A stretch of 64,000 nt of DNA, from assembly GCF_047372505.1 (NCBI RefSeq), contig NZ_JBKBEU010000001.1:2852001-2916000 (forward strand), given 5' to 3'. Source of the DNA: Phaeobacter cretensis. Lineage in GTDB: Bacteria > Pseudomonadota > Alphaproteobacteria > Rhodobacterales > Rhodobacteraceae. A program made the position numbers and the translations under genes. The notes beneath the pieces were generated by a model. The model did no database searches. It saw only the letters and a program-made list of their open reading frames with translations, and was not told the DNA's origin. Shown in pieces: positions 24,944 to 33,689 of this stretch (position 1 is its first letter; each line of letters starts with the position of its first letter).

Positions 24944-27112
24944 ATGGCCATTCTTGATAATGCGGTCTGGCTGACCGGCGTAAACAGCACCGCGCAAAGC
25001 GGCTCAACCACCCTTAGTGAAGGCGGGAACTCTACCGTCGTAAACGGTATCTTTACGCCGGGGGCGTGGGACAGTTCGCAAGATGGCTATGGTGTTTCAA
25101 GTTTTGGGGCCTTTGGCGTCAGTGAGCCGATTACTGCCAGCTATGGGTTTTCTAACCCTGTGACTGATCTGCAGTTTGAGTTGGAACACGTAAATTCCAA
25201 CGGCAACTTGCATGACGATAAATTGACGCTTCGTTTTCTGGACGAAAACGGTACATTGATCCCTGCCTCTGATGTGATCGCCGGGCTGACTGGCCTGACG
25301 CATCATCTAGTTACGGTGAACCCTGATGGCACGGTCTCGGTCGAAGGGGAAGGGAGCACAGCTGTCAATATCGGGGTGTCTATCGACGGCCCGATCTCGC
25401 AGATGGATGTGACCTATGACAACGGTAAAGATGCGAGTATTTCGGGCGGCGCTGGGCTGTCTGACTTGACCTTCACCATCCCGCCCGAGCTTGACTACAT
25501 TGTTGAGGGCACTGATGACGGAGAAGTCATTGATGTCGCCTATATGGGTGATCCAGAGGGCGACCGTGTCGACAACAATGATGCCGCTGACCAGTCACAG
25601 GATGATGTGATTGAAGCAGGTGGTGGCAATGACACGGTTTTGGCAGGAGACGGCAACGATTCGGTTGACGCCGGTACCGGGGATGATTCCGTAGAGGGCG
25701 GCGCGGGCAATGATACAATCACTGGCGGATACGGCGATGACACGATCTATGGCGGCGATGGCAACGATCAACTCGAAGGTCTCTATGGCAACGACCTGAT
25801 CCATGCCGGCGAAGGCAACGACCATGTCTTTGGTCGCGATGAAGATGACCTTATTTACGGTGAAGCTGGTGAGGATACCCTGATCGGGGGCAAAGGTACC
25901 GATACAATCTGGGGCGGCGACGGCAACGATACCCTGGCAGGCAGTCAAGGAAACGACGAAATTCACGGCGGCGCCGGGGATGATCTGGTCTTTATCGGCG
26001 TCTCTGAGGATTCTGACAGCATTTACCTGGATGAGGGCAACGACTTTCTGGACGGCGGTTCTGCAGGATCGTCCTTCTACGGGGAAGGTGGCCTAGGTGA
26101 TGACGTGATGAACAGCGGCGTGGGCAATGACACGCTGTTGGGAGAAGAGGGCTATGACCAACTGAGTGGTGGAGCGGGGAATGACTCACTCGATGGCGGT
26201 AGCGACGATGATGACATCAAAGGCGGGAGTGGCGCAGATACGCTGATTGGTGGCTCTGGCGCTGATACCCTTGATGGCGGTGATGATCGAGATCTGTTCC
26301 TTGGTGGAAACGGCGATAGCATCGACGGCGGCGAAGGCGGCGACGACTATGATCGCCTTGATGTCTCCGCGCTAAAAGACATGGGCAACATTCGGATCAT
26401 CTATACCAGTGCCGACCGTGAGGACGGTCGGGTTGAGGTCGTAGACAACAATGGCGATCTGATTGGCACACTGAACTTCGCCAACATAGAAGAGGTCATT
26501 CCTTGCTTCACGCCGGGTAGTCGTATTCTGACACCGGAAGGAACTGTTGCGGTTGAGGACTTGGAAGTTGGTGACCGTGTACTGACACGCGACGGCGGCC
26601 CGCAGACTGTGCGCTGGACTGCGCGCCGGACAATCAATACTGCCGATCTCGCGCGGCGCCCGCAGTTCCAGCCAATCGTCATCGAAGCTGGGGCGCTGGG
26701 TAACGATGGTGCAGAAAACGTGCCCAACCGGGATTTGACGGTTTCGCCACAGCACCGGATGTTGCTGACCGGCAGCCGTGCTGAATTGTTGTTCGGATCA
26801 AACGAAGTTTTGGTGGCTGCGGTTCATCTGATTAATGACCGCAATATTCGCCGCGCCCGGGCACTGGACGTGACCTATATTCATCTCTTGTTCGATCACC
26901 ATGAAATTGTCTGTGTGGATGGTGCCTGGAGTGAGAGCTTTCAGCCTGGGGACCTGACGCTGGCAGGCATGGACGAGGCCCAGAGATCAGAGTTGATCAA
27001 TCTCTTTCCTGAACTGGTGACCATGGGTAGGGCATTTCCAACAGCACGGCGCACATTGCGTAGCCATGAAGCGCGTGTCCTGTTGTCTCCTGAGCAGGCC
27101 AAGGCAGGTTAA
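24944..27112 (+). CDS. RTX-repeat protein with C-terminal Hint domain
   Basis: This 722-residue acidic protein has no N-terminal signal peptide. Residues 1-185 form a beta-rich domain (VTDLQFELEHV, LTLRFLDENG). Residues about 225-470 are some twenty imperfect RTX nonapeptides (GGxGNDTxx), which bind calcium and usually mark type I secretion. Cys521 starts a Hint (hedgehog/intein) domain: CFTPGSRILTPEGTVAVEDL, then VGDRVLTRDGG, VSPQHRMLL and DHHEIVCVDGAWSESF. No intein C-terminal His-Asn followed by Cys/Ser/Thr is seen, so self-cleavage rather than splicing is the more likely chemistry. RTX-Hint proteins are frequent in roseobacters; the cargo is unknown. Start ATG 24944 has AAGGTAG upstream. 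Confidence 0.88.
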   Translation: MAILDNAVWLTGVNSTAQSGSTTLSEGGNSTVVNGIFTPGAWDSSQDGYGVSSFGAFGVSEPITASYGFSNPVTDLQFELEHVNSNGNLHDDKLTLRFLDENGTLIPASDVIAGLTGLTHHLVTVNPDGTVSVEGEGSTAVNIGVSIDGPISQMDVTYDNGKDASISGGAGLSDLTFTIPPELDYIVEGTDDGEVIDVAYMGDPEGDRVDNNDAADQSQDDVIEAGGGNDTVLAGDGNDSVDAGTGDDSVEGGAGNDTITGGYGDDTIYGGDGNDQLEGLYGNDLIHAGEGNDHVFGRDEDDLIYGEAGEDTLIGGKGTDTIWGGDGNDTLAGSQGNDEIHGGAGDDLVFIGVSEDSDSIYLDEGNDFLDGGSAGSSFYGEGGLGDDVMNSGVGNDTLLGEEGYDQLSGGAGNDSLDGGSDDDDIKGGSGADTLIGGSGADTLDGGDDRDLFLGGNGDSIDGGEGGDDYDRLDVSALKDMGNIRIIYTSADREDGRVEVVDNNGDLIGTLNFANIEEVIPCFTPGSRILTPEGTVAVEDLEVGDRVLTRDGGPQTVRWTARRTINTADLARRPQFQPIVIEAGALGNDGAENVPNRDLTVSPQHRMLLTGSRAELLFGSNEVLVAAVHLINDRNIRRARALDVTYIHLLFDHHEIVCVDGAWSESFQPGDLTLAGMDEAQRSELINLFPELVTMGRAFPTARRTLRSHEARVLLSPEQAKAG

Positions 27113-27142
27113 TCAACGCGAGTATCTGCGGCAGTCTTTAGG

Positions 27143-27178
27143 GACCCGGCTACCAATTGCAGCCGGGTCTTTTGTCTT
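27143..27178 (+). terminator. Rho-independent terminator of the RTX-Hint gene
   Basis: GACCCGGCT (27143-27151) and AGCCGGGTC (27161-27169) pair perfectly, followed by TTTTGTCTT. It overlaps the stop codon region of the converging symporter gene. Confidence 0.88.
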
Positions 27179-28721
27179 ATTGGTATTTCTTGATTTCACC
27201 GATTTTCAGGCGCGCCATGTAGCTGTTCAGCTCGCCTTTTACGATGGGCATCAGGAAGTAAAGCGCCACGATATTGACCACCGCCATAGCAAAGATTGCG
27301 GCATCAGAGAAATCGATGACCGGGCCAAGGCTAGCGGCTGCGCCGACAATGACAAACAGGCAGAAAATCACCTTGAATACCAGTTCTGTAGTCTTGCCTT
27401 CGCCAAACAGAAACGTCCAAGCCTTGAGGCCGTAGTAGGACCAGCTGATCATGGTTGAGAAGGCGAACAAGATCACAGCGATGGCTAGTATGTACTTGAA
27501 CCAACCGAACGATGAAGAGAACGCTGCAGAAGTCAACGCCACGCCTGAGTTGCCATCAACGGTCTGAATTGCGCTCCCTGCCTCGTTCAGCACATAGAGC
27601 CCGGTTTCAGGATCACTGACCAGCTGACCAGTGATGATGATCACCAGGGCTGTCATGGTGCAGATGACCACGGTGTCGATGAATGGCTCCAAGAGTGAAA
27701 CAAACCCTTCGGTGATCGGCTCTTTGGTACGCACCGCTGAGTGGGCAATTGCTGCTGAACCAACGCCCGCTTCGTTCGAGAATGCGGCACGTTTGAAGCC
27801 CTGTATCAGAGCGCCAACCATGCCACCAGCAACGCCAAGACCAGTAAAGGCACCATCGAAGATCTGGCCGAAGGCCCAACCGATTTTGTCAAAGTTCAGC
27901 AGAATGATCACGAGTGCGGTCAGCACGTAGAGCACACCCATGAACGGCACCACTTTTTCCGTGACGCTGGCAATTGACTTCAGGCCACCGATAATCACTG
28001 CGAATACGACACCAGCAAAAATGACGCCGGTGATCCAGCCGGGATAGTCGCCCAACACATTGGTCAGCTGCGCATGTGCCTGATTAGCTTGGAACATATT
28101 GCCGCCGCCCAAGGCTCCGAGGATACAGAAAATCGAAAACAGAACCGCCATGAATTTGCCGCCTGGCAAGCCTCGCGCGGCAAAGCCTTTGGTCATGTAG
28201 TACATCGGGCCACCAGAGACGGTGCCATCCGGGTATTCATTGCGATATTTTACGCCCAGCGTACATTCGGTGAATTTAGACGCCATGCCCATTAGGCCTG
28301 CAAGGACCATCCAGAAGGTTGCCCCCGGTCCACCGATCCCTACCGCAACAGCAACGCCGGCAATATTACCAAGGCCAACTGTGCCTGAAAGCGCTGTTGC
28401 GAGCGCTTGGAAATGGCTGACCTCGCCCGCGTCATTCGGGTCTGAATAGTCGCCTTTAACCAGCGAGATGGAATGCGGGAAGGCACGGAACTGGATCAGT
28501 CCAAAATAGATGGTGAAAATTGTTGCCGCAACCACCAGCCACGCCACGATCCACGGAAAACTGGTTCCAGGAAATGGGCTGAAGATGAAATTGACAAACC
28601 AGCCGGTGGAACTGGCAAACAGCTCATTGACCGTTTGATCAATGGACTGTGCCATCAGTGGGCCCGATAGCGCAAAGGCACCGGGAACGGCGAGCACAGC
28701 CGCTTTGGATAATATGTTCAT
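27177..28721 (-). CDS. Sodium/alanine (AGCS) symporter family protein
   Basis: This 514-residue membrane protein has about eleven transmembrane segments. Family motifs include LSGTVGLGNIAGVAVAVGIGGPGATFWM, SGGPMYYM and RAAFSNEAGVGSAAIAHSA. It should couple sodium influx to uptake of alanine or glycine. The N-terminus (MNILSKAAVLAVPGAFALSG) resembles a cleavable signal or an extra helix. It follows uspA by 19 bases, so the two are probably co-transcribed. A divergent Lrp/AsnC regulator fits an amino-acid substrate. Confidence 0.92.
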   Translation of the reverse strand: MNILSKAAVLAVPGAFALSGPLMAQSIDQTVNELFASSTGWFVNFIFSPFPGTSFPWIVAWLVVAATIFTIYFGLIQFRAFPHSISLVKGDYSDPNDAGEVSHFQALATALSGTVGLGNIAGVAVAVGIGGPGATFWMVLAGLMGMASKFTECTLGVKYRNEYPDGTVSGGPMYYMTKGFAARGLPGGKFMAVLFSIFCILGALGGGNMFQANQAHAQLTNVLGDYPGWITGVIFAGVVFAVIIGGLKSIASVTEKVVPFMGVLYVLTALVIILLNFDKIGWAFGQIFDGAFTGLGVAGGMVGALIQGFKRAAFSNEAGVGSAAIAHSAVRTKEPITEGFVSLLEPFIDTVVICTMTALVIIITGQLVSDPETGLYVLNEAGSAIQTVDGNSGVALTSAAFSSSFGWFKYILAIAVILFAFSTMISWSYYGLKAWTFLFGEGKTTELVFKVIFCLFVIVGAAASLGPVIDFSDAAIFAMAVVNIVALYFLMPIVKGELNSYMARLKIGEIKKYQ

Positions 28722-28740
28722 GATGACCCCCGTCGATCAG

Positions 28741-29175
28741 TTATGGGACTATGGTAACCGGTACCGGTGCGGCCTGTGCCAGGCTGCCTGCTACGGAACC
28801 AAAAAGGCGCGACGACAGTGCAGAATGGCCTGTGCGTCCGATCACGAGATGGTTTGCACCTTCGGATTTGGAAATTGTCACAAGCACTTCAGCAATGTTG
28901 CCATATTTCACGGTCGCAGTGACGTTCACGCCGCTGGTTTCCAGGTCTTTTAACAGCGGTTGAATTAGCGCTGTATTTGCGCGTTCCAGCTCTTCTGTAC
29001 GTCGCTTGTGGCGCTCTTCCAGCTCAGATGCAGAAAGAAAAGAATACGGAGACCACTCCAGAACATGCGCGACAACGATGCTGCCGCCCTGTGCCTTTGC
29101 CACGTCCAGCGCAAAATTTAGCGCGGTGCGCGCGCTCCTGCTGCCGTCGTAGCCTACTACGATTTTTGAGGCCAT
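28741..29175 (-). CDS. Universal stress protein (UspA family)
   Basis: This 144-residue Usp domain starts MASKIVVGYDGSRSARTALNF and ends with LVIGRTGHSALSSRLFGSVAGSLAQ, the G-2x-G-9x-G-S/T ATP-binding signature. The start ATG 29175 follows GAGGAGGGG; an upstream in-frame codon at 29235 has no such site. It lies upstream of the symporter in one transcription unit. Such Usp-transporter pairs suggest regulation of the carrier by energy state, but that is inference. Confidence 0.9.
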   Translation of the reverse strand: MASKIVVGYDGSRSARTALNFALDVAKAQGGSIVVAHVLEWSPYSFLSASELEERHKRRTEELERANTALIQPLLKDLETSGVNVTATVKYGNIAEVLVTISKSEGANHLVIGRTGHSALSSRLFGSVAGSLAQAAPVPVTIVP

Positions 29176-29323
29176 CTGCCCCTCCTCTTGGTTAACGTCA
29201 TCCCTGCAACGAAGTGTCTCAATTTTAGCGCGCACTTGATAGGAAAGGTTATCGATTTCCTTGCATATCAGGAATATTTCGGAAAAATATGTGGGTGAGT
29301 TTCCTTGTTTGGGAAAATTTCCG

Positions 29324-29779
29324 ATGGATTCGCTTGATACCCGTATTCTTTCCGCCTTGCAGCAGGACGGTCAGTTATCAATGGCTCGCCTATCAGAAAA
29401 AGTAGGGTTGTCTTTGTCCGCGTGTCACCGCCGTGTCAAGCTGATGGAAGCCAATGGTATGATCGAAGGATATGCCGCCCGGCTCGATCGAAAAAAAGTC
29501 GGTCTCGAGCTACAGATTTTCATCGAAATCAAGCTGGTCAGCCAGCAGCGTGAGAGTATTAAAGCCTTTGAGAGTGCGATTGCCCATATGCCAGAGGTGT
29601 TGGAATGTCATCTCATTTCGGGGGAGTTCGACTATCTGATGCGGGTAGCTGCGAGCAATACAGAGGCCTATGAGAACCTCTATCGTAATCGATTGTCCGA
29701 GATTCCATCGGTTGCCCAGATGAAGACGTTGCTGGCAGTATCCACGGTAAAGGAATTCCGCGGCTATCATCTGGGCTAA
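29324..29779 (+). CDS. Lrp/AsnC family transcriptional regulator
   Basis: This 151-residue regulator has an N-terminal HTH (LDTRILSALQQDGQLSMARLSEKVGLSLSACHRRVKLME) and a C-terminal RAM domain (ISGEFDYLMRV). The ATG at 29324 starts the family-typical MDSLDTRIL. It is divergent from uspA-symporter with a 148-base gap and is the obvious candidate for controlling that amino-acid transporter. Confidence 0.92.
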   Translation: MDSLDTRILSALQQDGQLSMARLSEKVGLSLSACHRRVKLMEANGMIEGYAARLDRKKVGLELQIFIEIKLVSQQRESIKAFESAIAHMPEVLECHLISGEFDYLMRVAASNTEAYENLYRNRLSEIPSVAQMKTLLAVSTVKEFRGYHLG

Positions 29780-30171
29780 GCGTGGTCAGCCTCGCGGCTC
29801 GGCGCAACAGGGCCAAAACTGCGGCGATAGCATCTGTGCCCGACTTACCCGTCAGAGCAATCTTGATGGACCGTATGTCCAATATCTCGCAGTTGGCTGT
29901 CTCAGCCTACTTGAGAATTCCACATTCTAAATGCAGAGCAATATAGCGGTATCAGCTGGCACGCGGGGTAAATGCTGCCTGAAGGAGAGGCTGACGTCCC
30001 TACAAGTGCTTTCCAGAATACGAACTTTCGTCGCGCAATTCAGGACATTCAAATCTGGGGAACCCTATACGCGTGGAGCGAGAAGTCTGAACAGTTCATT
30101 GGTGATTGACTACTGTAAAGAGGTGGAGGGCGGTGATCCGCCGCTCCACCTTGTTACGTCGTAGGTTCCAA
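29780..30171. other. Intergenic region without a recognisable gene
   Basis: These 392 bases separate the Lrp gene from the end of the converging dehydrogenase gene. Short ORFs occur but have no family features or good ribosome binding sites. The right end has the hairpin at 30122-30150. Confidence 0.5.
30122..30150. terminator. Hairpin downstream of the beta-hydroxyacid dehydrogenase gene
   Basis: GGTGGAGGGCGG and CCGCCGCTCCACC form a 12-bp stem with one bulged G around TGAT. On the minus strand TCTTTACAG follows. It is probably the transcription end of the dehydrogenase gene. Confidence 0.65.
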
Positions 30172-31134
30172 TTAGATTGTTGCGCTATCTCGACCTGTGG
30201 GGATGACCTCGTATCCGGGCTCTTCCGGTTCATCATCAGTCATTTCGGGCGGGAAGCCGGGAGCAGTAATATCCAGCCCTGTTGCTTCCTCAAGGCGTTT
30301 GATGATGTTTGGCGACAGTTCCCGGCTGCCAAAACGGGCTTCCCCATCCTTAAGGATCTTTATCATCAAAGGATTGATTTCCAGAGGCACATCATGGCGG
30401 TCTGCGACGGCCTGAAACAGACCGATGTCCTTGGACACGAGGTCCATGGTGAAAGAAATGTCGCGCGATCCATTCAGGATCACCTGACTCTCGGTTTCAT
30501 GTACGAAGGAAGTGCCCGAGGAAATTTTGATCGCTTCATAGGCGGTATTGAGATCCATGCCAGCGGCTTTGGCGGTCACCAGCGCTTCGCAACAAGTCAG
30601 TAGATTGGCCGTTGCCAGATAGTTGGTGATCACTTTCAGAACCGAAGCTGAGCCAATTGGCCCTGTGTGCAAAACGCGCCGTCCCATGGTCTTTAGCAGT
30701 GGTGCGACCCGATCAAAGGTGCCGCGATCACAACCCGCGAAGATTGAGATATTACCGGTATCTGCGCGGTGACATCCGCCTGAGACCGGACAGTCGACAG
30801 TCGCTCCGCCTGCTTCGGCGACCAGAGCCCCAAGGCGTTTGACCTCGGCCTCGTCTGTGGTGGACATCTCCATCCAGATTTTGCCGGGGCCGATCTCTGG
30901 TAGCATCTGCTGCATAACCTGGTCGGAGGCGGCAGGCGAGGGCAAGCAGGTGATGACAACGTCACAAATGCGCATCAGCTCTGCAGGATCTTTCGCGGCC
31001 GTTGCACCAGCCGCGGCTGAATTGTCCACCAGCGTTTCGTTCAGGTCATAGACGCTAAGGTCAATCCCATTGCGCAGCAGGCTGCCGCTTAGTTTCCCGC
31101 CTACGTTCCCCAGGCCAATAAATCCAACTTTCAT
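30172..31134 (-). CDS. NAD(P)-dependent beta-hydroxyacid dehydrogenase
   Basis: This 320-residue enzyme has an N-terminal Rossmann motif KVGFIGLGNVGGKLSGSL, the substrate loop TVDCPVSGG and the catalytic Lys in SASVLKVITNYLATANLL. These place it with 3-hydroxyisobutyrate, tartronate semialdehyde and related dehydrogenases; the exact substrate cannot be told. The C-terminal tail is acidic. Start ATG 31134 follows GGGAGAG. It is upstream of the LacI/inositol region on the same strand as the first LacI gene, with a 219-base gap. Confidence 0.88.
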   Translation of the reverse strand: MKVGFIGLGNVGGKLSGSLLRNGIDLSVYDLNETLVDNSAAAGATAAKDPAELMRICDVVITCLPSPAASDQVMQQMLPEIGPGKIWMEMSTTDEAEVKRLGALVAEAGGATVDCPVSGGCHRADTGNISIFAGCDRGTFDRVAPLLKTMGRRVLHTGPIGSASVLKVITNYLATANLLTCCEALVTAKAAGMDLNTAYEAIKISSGTSFVHETESQVILNGSRDISFTMDLVSKDIGLFQAVADRHDVPLEINPLMIKILKDGEARFGSRELSPNIIKRLEEATGLDITAPGFPPEMTDDEPEEPGYEVIPTGRDSATI

Positions 31135-31353
31135 GCCACTCTCCCTGTTGGCTATTTCGGGAAGCATTCCAAGAATGATCCCAAAGAGGAACAATAATCG
31201 CATCGCTTCGGATGAAAAAATTGGCTTAAGCGATAAAGGATGCCGGTGATGGGTTTCACGGGCCGATGCAAAAGGTCATTTGCGGCTAGGACGGGATGTT
31301 ATGCGTCAGCACCGGAGTTTCTGAACGGTCCGGAAATTTTTGGAGTTATGCCG

Positions 31354-32397
31354 CTAGGGTTGAATTTCTGGGCAGTCGAAGGGCGTGACCACTGATATTC
31401 GGCTCTGAGTCGGCGACGGAAGAGAACTCAAGACACGGTTGGCATGCAACAAGCTGAGGAAAGCGTTTCTCATGTCACTGGCGATATCATGGTGCAAAAC
31501 CACCGTGACCTTGCCCTGACGCATCATGATCAGGTTCTCGTTGTCGAGATCATGCGCGACATAGGCACACGGATGATGGTTGAATGCTTCCAGCTGTTCC
31601 GAAATGGCGCGGTTTGCGCCACCCATCGAATAAACACCAAGGATGGGCCCCGTGCATGGATCCGACAGCCGCTCACGGACCAACTCTTCGGTCTCCAGAG
31701 CCAGACCTGCACCGGCGGTTAGGGTGATCAATCGTAGATCAGGGCGGCGTTCGGAAATCTGGCGCTTGAAGCCGCGCCAGCGTTGATCTTCGCCGTGAAA
31801 GGCCATCTGGCTGAGAGTGGTTAGTATAGTCGCATCCGTCGGTAGGTCGTCTGGCAGACATTTGTCGATCATATAGGCTGCGGATTGGCCGGCTGCGTAA
31901 TTGTCGGGTCCGCAATATGCGCGTCGGGCACCGTCAGGCAGATCAGTAAAAACACAGACGACGGGAATGCCGCTGTTGTGTAACTGTGCCACCGCCGCAT
32001 TGATTTGCGGCAAATCACGCGCCTTGAGCACCACTCCATGGCTGCCGCGTTTAGTGATTTTCCGTAGGATCGTAACGCAGTCGTCGGCGGGCATAATCTG
32101 CTGAAAGCGATAGCGGGCACGGATCACCGCTGGGCCAATTGTCGGCAAGACGGCTTCAGTGGCCTGCCGAATTTCCCGACTGAACCGTTCTGGAGCCTCA
32201 ACCACGACATCAAAGTAGAGCCGTCGTCCACGTGCTGACAGCTGTTGCTCCTGTCCCTCCAGCTCGGCAATGGCCGCGACCACCCGCGCCTGGCTGCGTG
32301 CGCTGGCATTTGCACGCCGGTTCAGAACACGGTCAACGGTCGCTGTGCTCAGACCGGACTGCTGGGCGATATCTTTGATCGGGAAGCGATGGCTCAT
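31354..32397 (-). CDS. LacI-family transcriptional regulator (first copy)
   Basis: This 347-residue regulator has the LacI HTH (FPIKDIAQQSGLSTATVDRVLNRR, about 5-28) and a sugar-binding periplasmic-type effector domain. ATG 32397 gives the family start SHRFPIKDIA. It is divergent from the PhyH-family gene at 95 bases, which may be its target. It differs clearly from the second LacI at 42615. I found no clear palindrome in its own divergent promoter region. Confidence 0.9.
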   Translation of the reverse strand: MSHRFPIKDIAQQSGLSTATVDRVLNRRANASARSQARVVAAIAELEGQEQQLSARGRRLYFDVVVEAPERFSREIRQATEAVLPTIGPAVIRARYRFQQIMPADDCVTILRKITKRGSHGVVLKARDLPQINAAVAQLHNSGIPVVCVFTDLPDGARRAYCGPDNYAAGQSAAYMIDKCLPDDLPTDATILTTLSQMAFHGEDQRWRGFKRQISERRPDLRLITLTAGAGLALETEELVRERLSDPCTGPILGVYSMGGANRAISEQLEAFNHHPCAYVAHDLDNENLIMMRQGKVTVVLHHDIASDMRNAFLSLLHANRVLSSLPSPTQSRISVVTPFDCPEIQP

Positions 32398-32492
32398 TGA
32401 TGTATTTTTGATGGATCTGATCGCAGACGACAAGAGGGCTGATTGGCAGTCTGTGGGTGACACTGAAAACTACGTGAACAGGATGTTTCCCG

Positions 32493-33677
32493 ATGCCAGA
32501 CACTCAAGATTTGACCGAACCCGCGTATTTCGAGGCAGAGCGCTGTGATTTGAATGATTTCACAGCTTTGACACAACAAGATTTGGACGCGCGTCACGTC
32601 CCGCTGGCGGCTGCTATAGAGAAGAAAATACCAATTTATGAAATGGCCGCACTTCGCGAGATGCTGAGTGAAACAGGCGCGCGTCGGCGATTGATGGCTG
32701 AATGGGCACATGGGCTACGACATGGGGCGGGCGTTCTCATACTAAAGGGCGCCTATCAGGATGTTTCGCCAATTGATGCGGCCAGCGTGGTTTATGACCG
32801 TATTATTGCTGATGAAAAACAATGGAATGGTGGTGGTGCGGATCACTTTACCACTGCTGGATCCAATGACCGGATCTGGAATTCCCTGCAAAAACTCTGT
32901 GACGCTGCGCCTGATGTATTCGCGCGCTACTTTGGAAATGTTGCCTTGGCCGCAGTCTGCGAAGCATGGCTGGGGCCAAACTACCAGATGACGGCGCAGG
33001 TCAATCTGGTGCGTCCTGGCGGTGCTGCGCAGCAGGCTCATCGTGACTATCACCTTGGTTTTCAAACGGCTGAAATATCAGCCCAGTATCCGGCTCATGT
33101 TCATGATCTTTCGCCAGCGTTGACCTTGCAGGGGGCGGTGGCACACACGGATATGCCGGTCGAAAGTGGCCCGACCAAGCTATTACCCTTCTCGCAGCTA
33201 TACAGTGCGGGCTATGCCGCTTGGCGTCGCGAAGATTTTCGCGCGTACTTCGAGGAGCACTGTGTGCAGTTGCCTCTGAGCAAGGGCGATGCGGTGTTCT
33301 TCAATCCGGCGTTGTTTCACGCGGCGGGTGCCAACCGATCCAGGGATATCCAGCGCATGGCTAACCTGCTTCAGGTGTCTTCAGCATTCGGGCGGGCGAT
33401 GGAGACGGTGGACCGTCGCGGCATGTCGGAACGTCTCTATCCGGTGCTGGCCGAACTGAACAGTAAGGAGGCAATGGCGAGGGCAGAGCAAGCAGCCGCG
33501 ATTGCGGCCTGCGCCGAGGGATATTCGTTCCCATCCAATCTGGATCGCGATCCGCCAATGGGTGGTCTGGCGCCGCAAACGCAGGCTGCATTATTTCATC
33601 AGGCGCTGGCCGAGGATTGGACGTCTGATCGCTTCACTGCGGCACTGGCGGCACAGGAAACGCGCCGCCAGGCTTGA
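32493..33677 (+). CDS. Phytanoyl-CoA dioxygenase (PhyH) family protein
   Basis: This 394-residue Fe(II)/2-oxoglutarate oxygenase has the iron ligands His183 and Asp185 in QQAHRDYH and His276 in PALFHAAGANRS, with Arg282 placed for 2-oxoglutarate. Substrate unknown. It lies between the LacI gene and the converging iolG (12-base gap) and could modify an inositol-related or compatible-solute compound, but nothing in the sequence decides this. An aligned start at ATG 32493 follows AGGATG. Confidence 0.82.
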   Translation: MPDTQDLTEPAYFEAERCDLNDFTALTQQDLDARHVPLAAAIEKKIPIYEMAALREMLSETGARRRLMAEWAHGLRHGAGVLILKGAYQDVSPIDAASVVYDRIIADEKQWNGGGADHFTTAGSNDRIWNSLQKLCDAAPDVFARYFGNVALAAVCEAWLGPNYQMTAQVNLVRPGGAAQQAHRDYHLGFQTAEISAQYPAHVHDLSPALTLQGAVAHTDMPVESGPTKLLPFSQLYSAGYAAWRREDFRAYFEEHCVQLPLSKGDAVFFNPALFHAAGANRSRDIQRMANLLQVSSAFGRAMETVDRRGMSERLYPVLAELNSKEAMARAEQAAAIAACAEGYSFPSNLDRDPPMGGLAPQTQAALFHQALAEDWTSDRFTAALAAQETRRQA

Positions 33678-33689
33678 TAATCCCTTCGC

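Noticed and set aside
25620..26350. CRISPR-like or satellite repeat array
   Set aside because: The periodicity is the coding of RTX nonapeptides in one open frame, with varied codons and no spacers.
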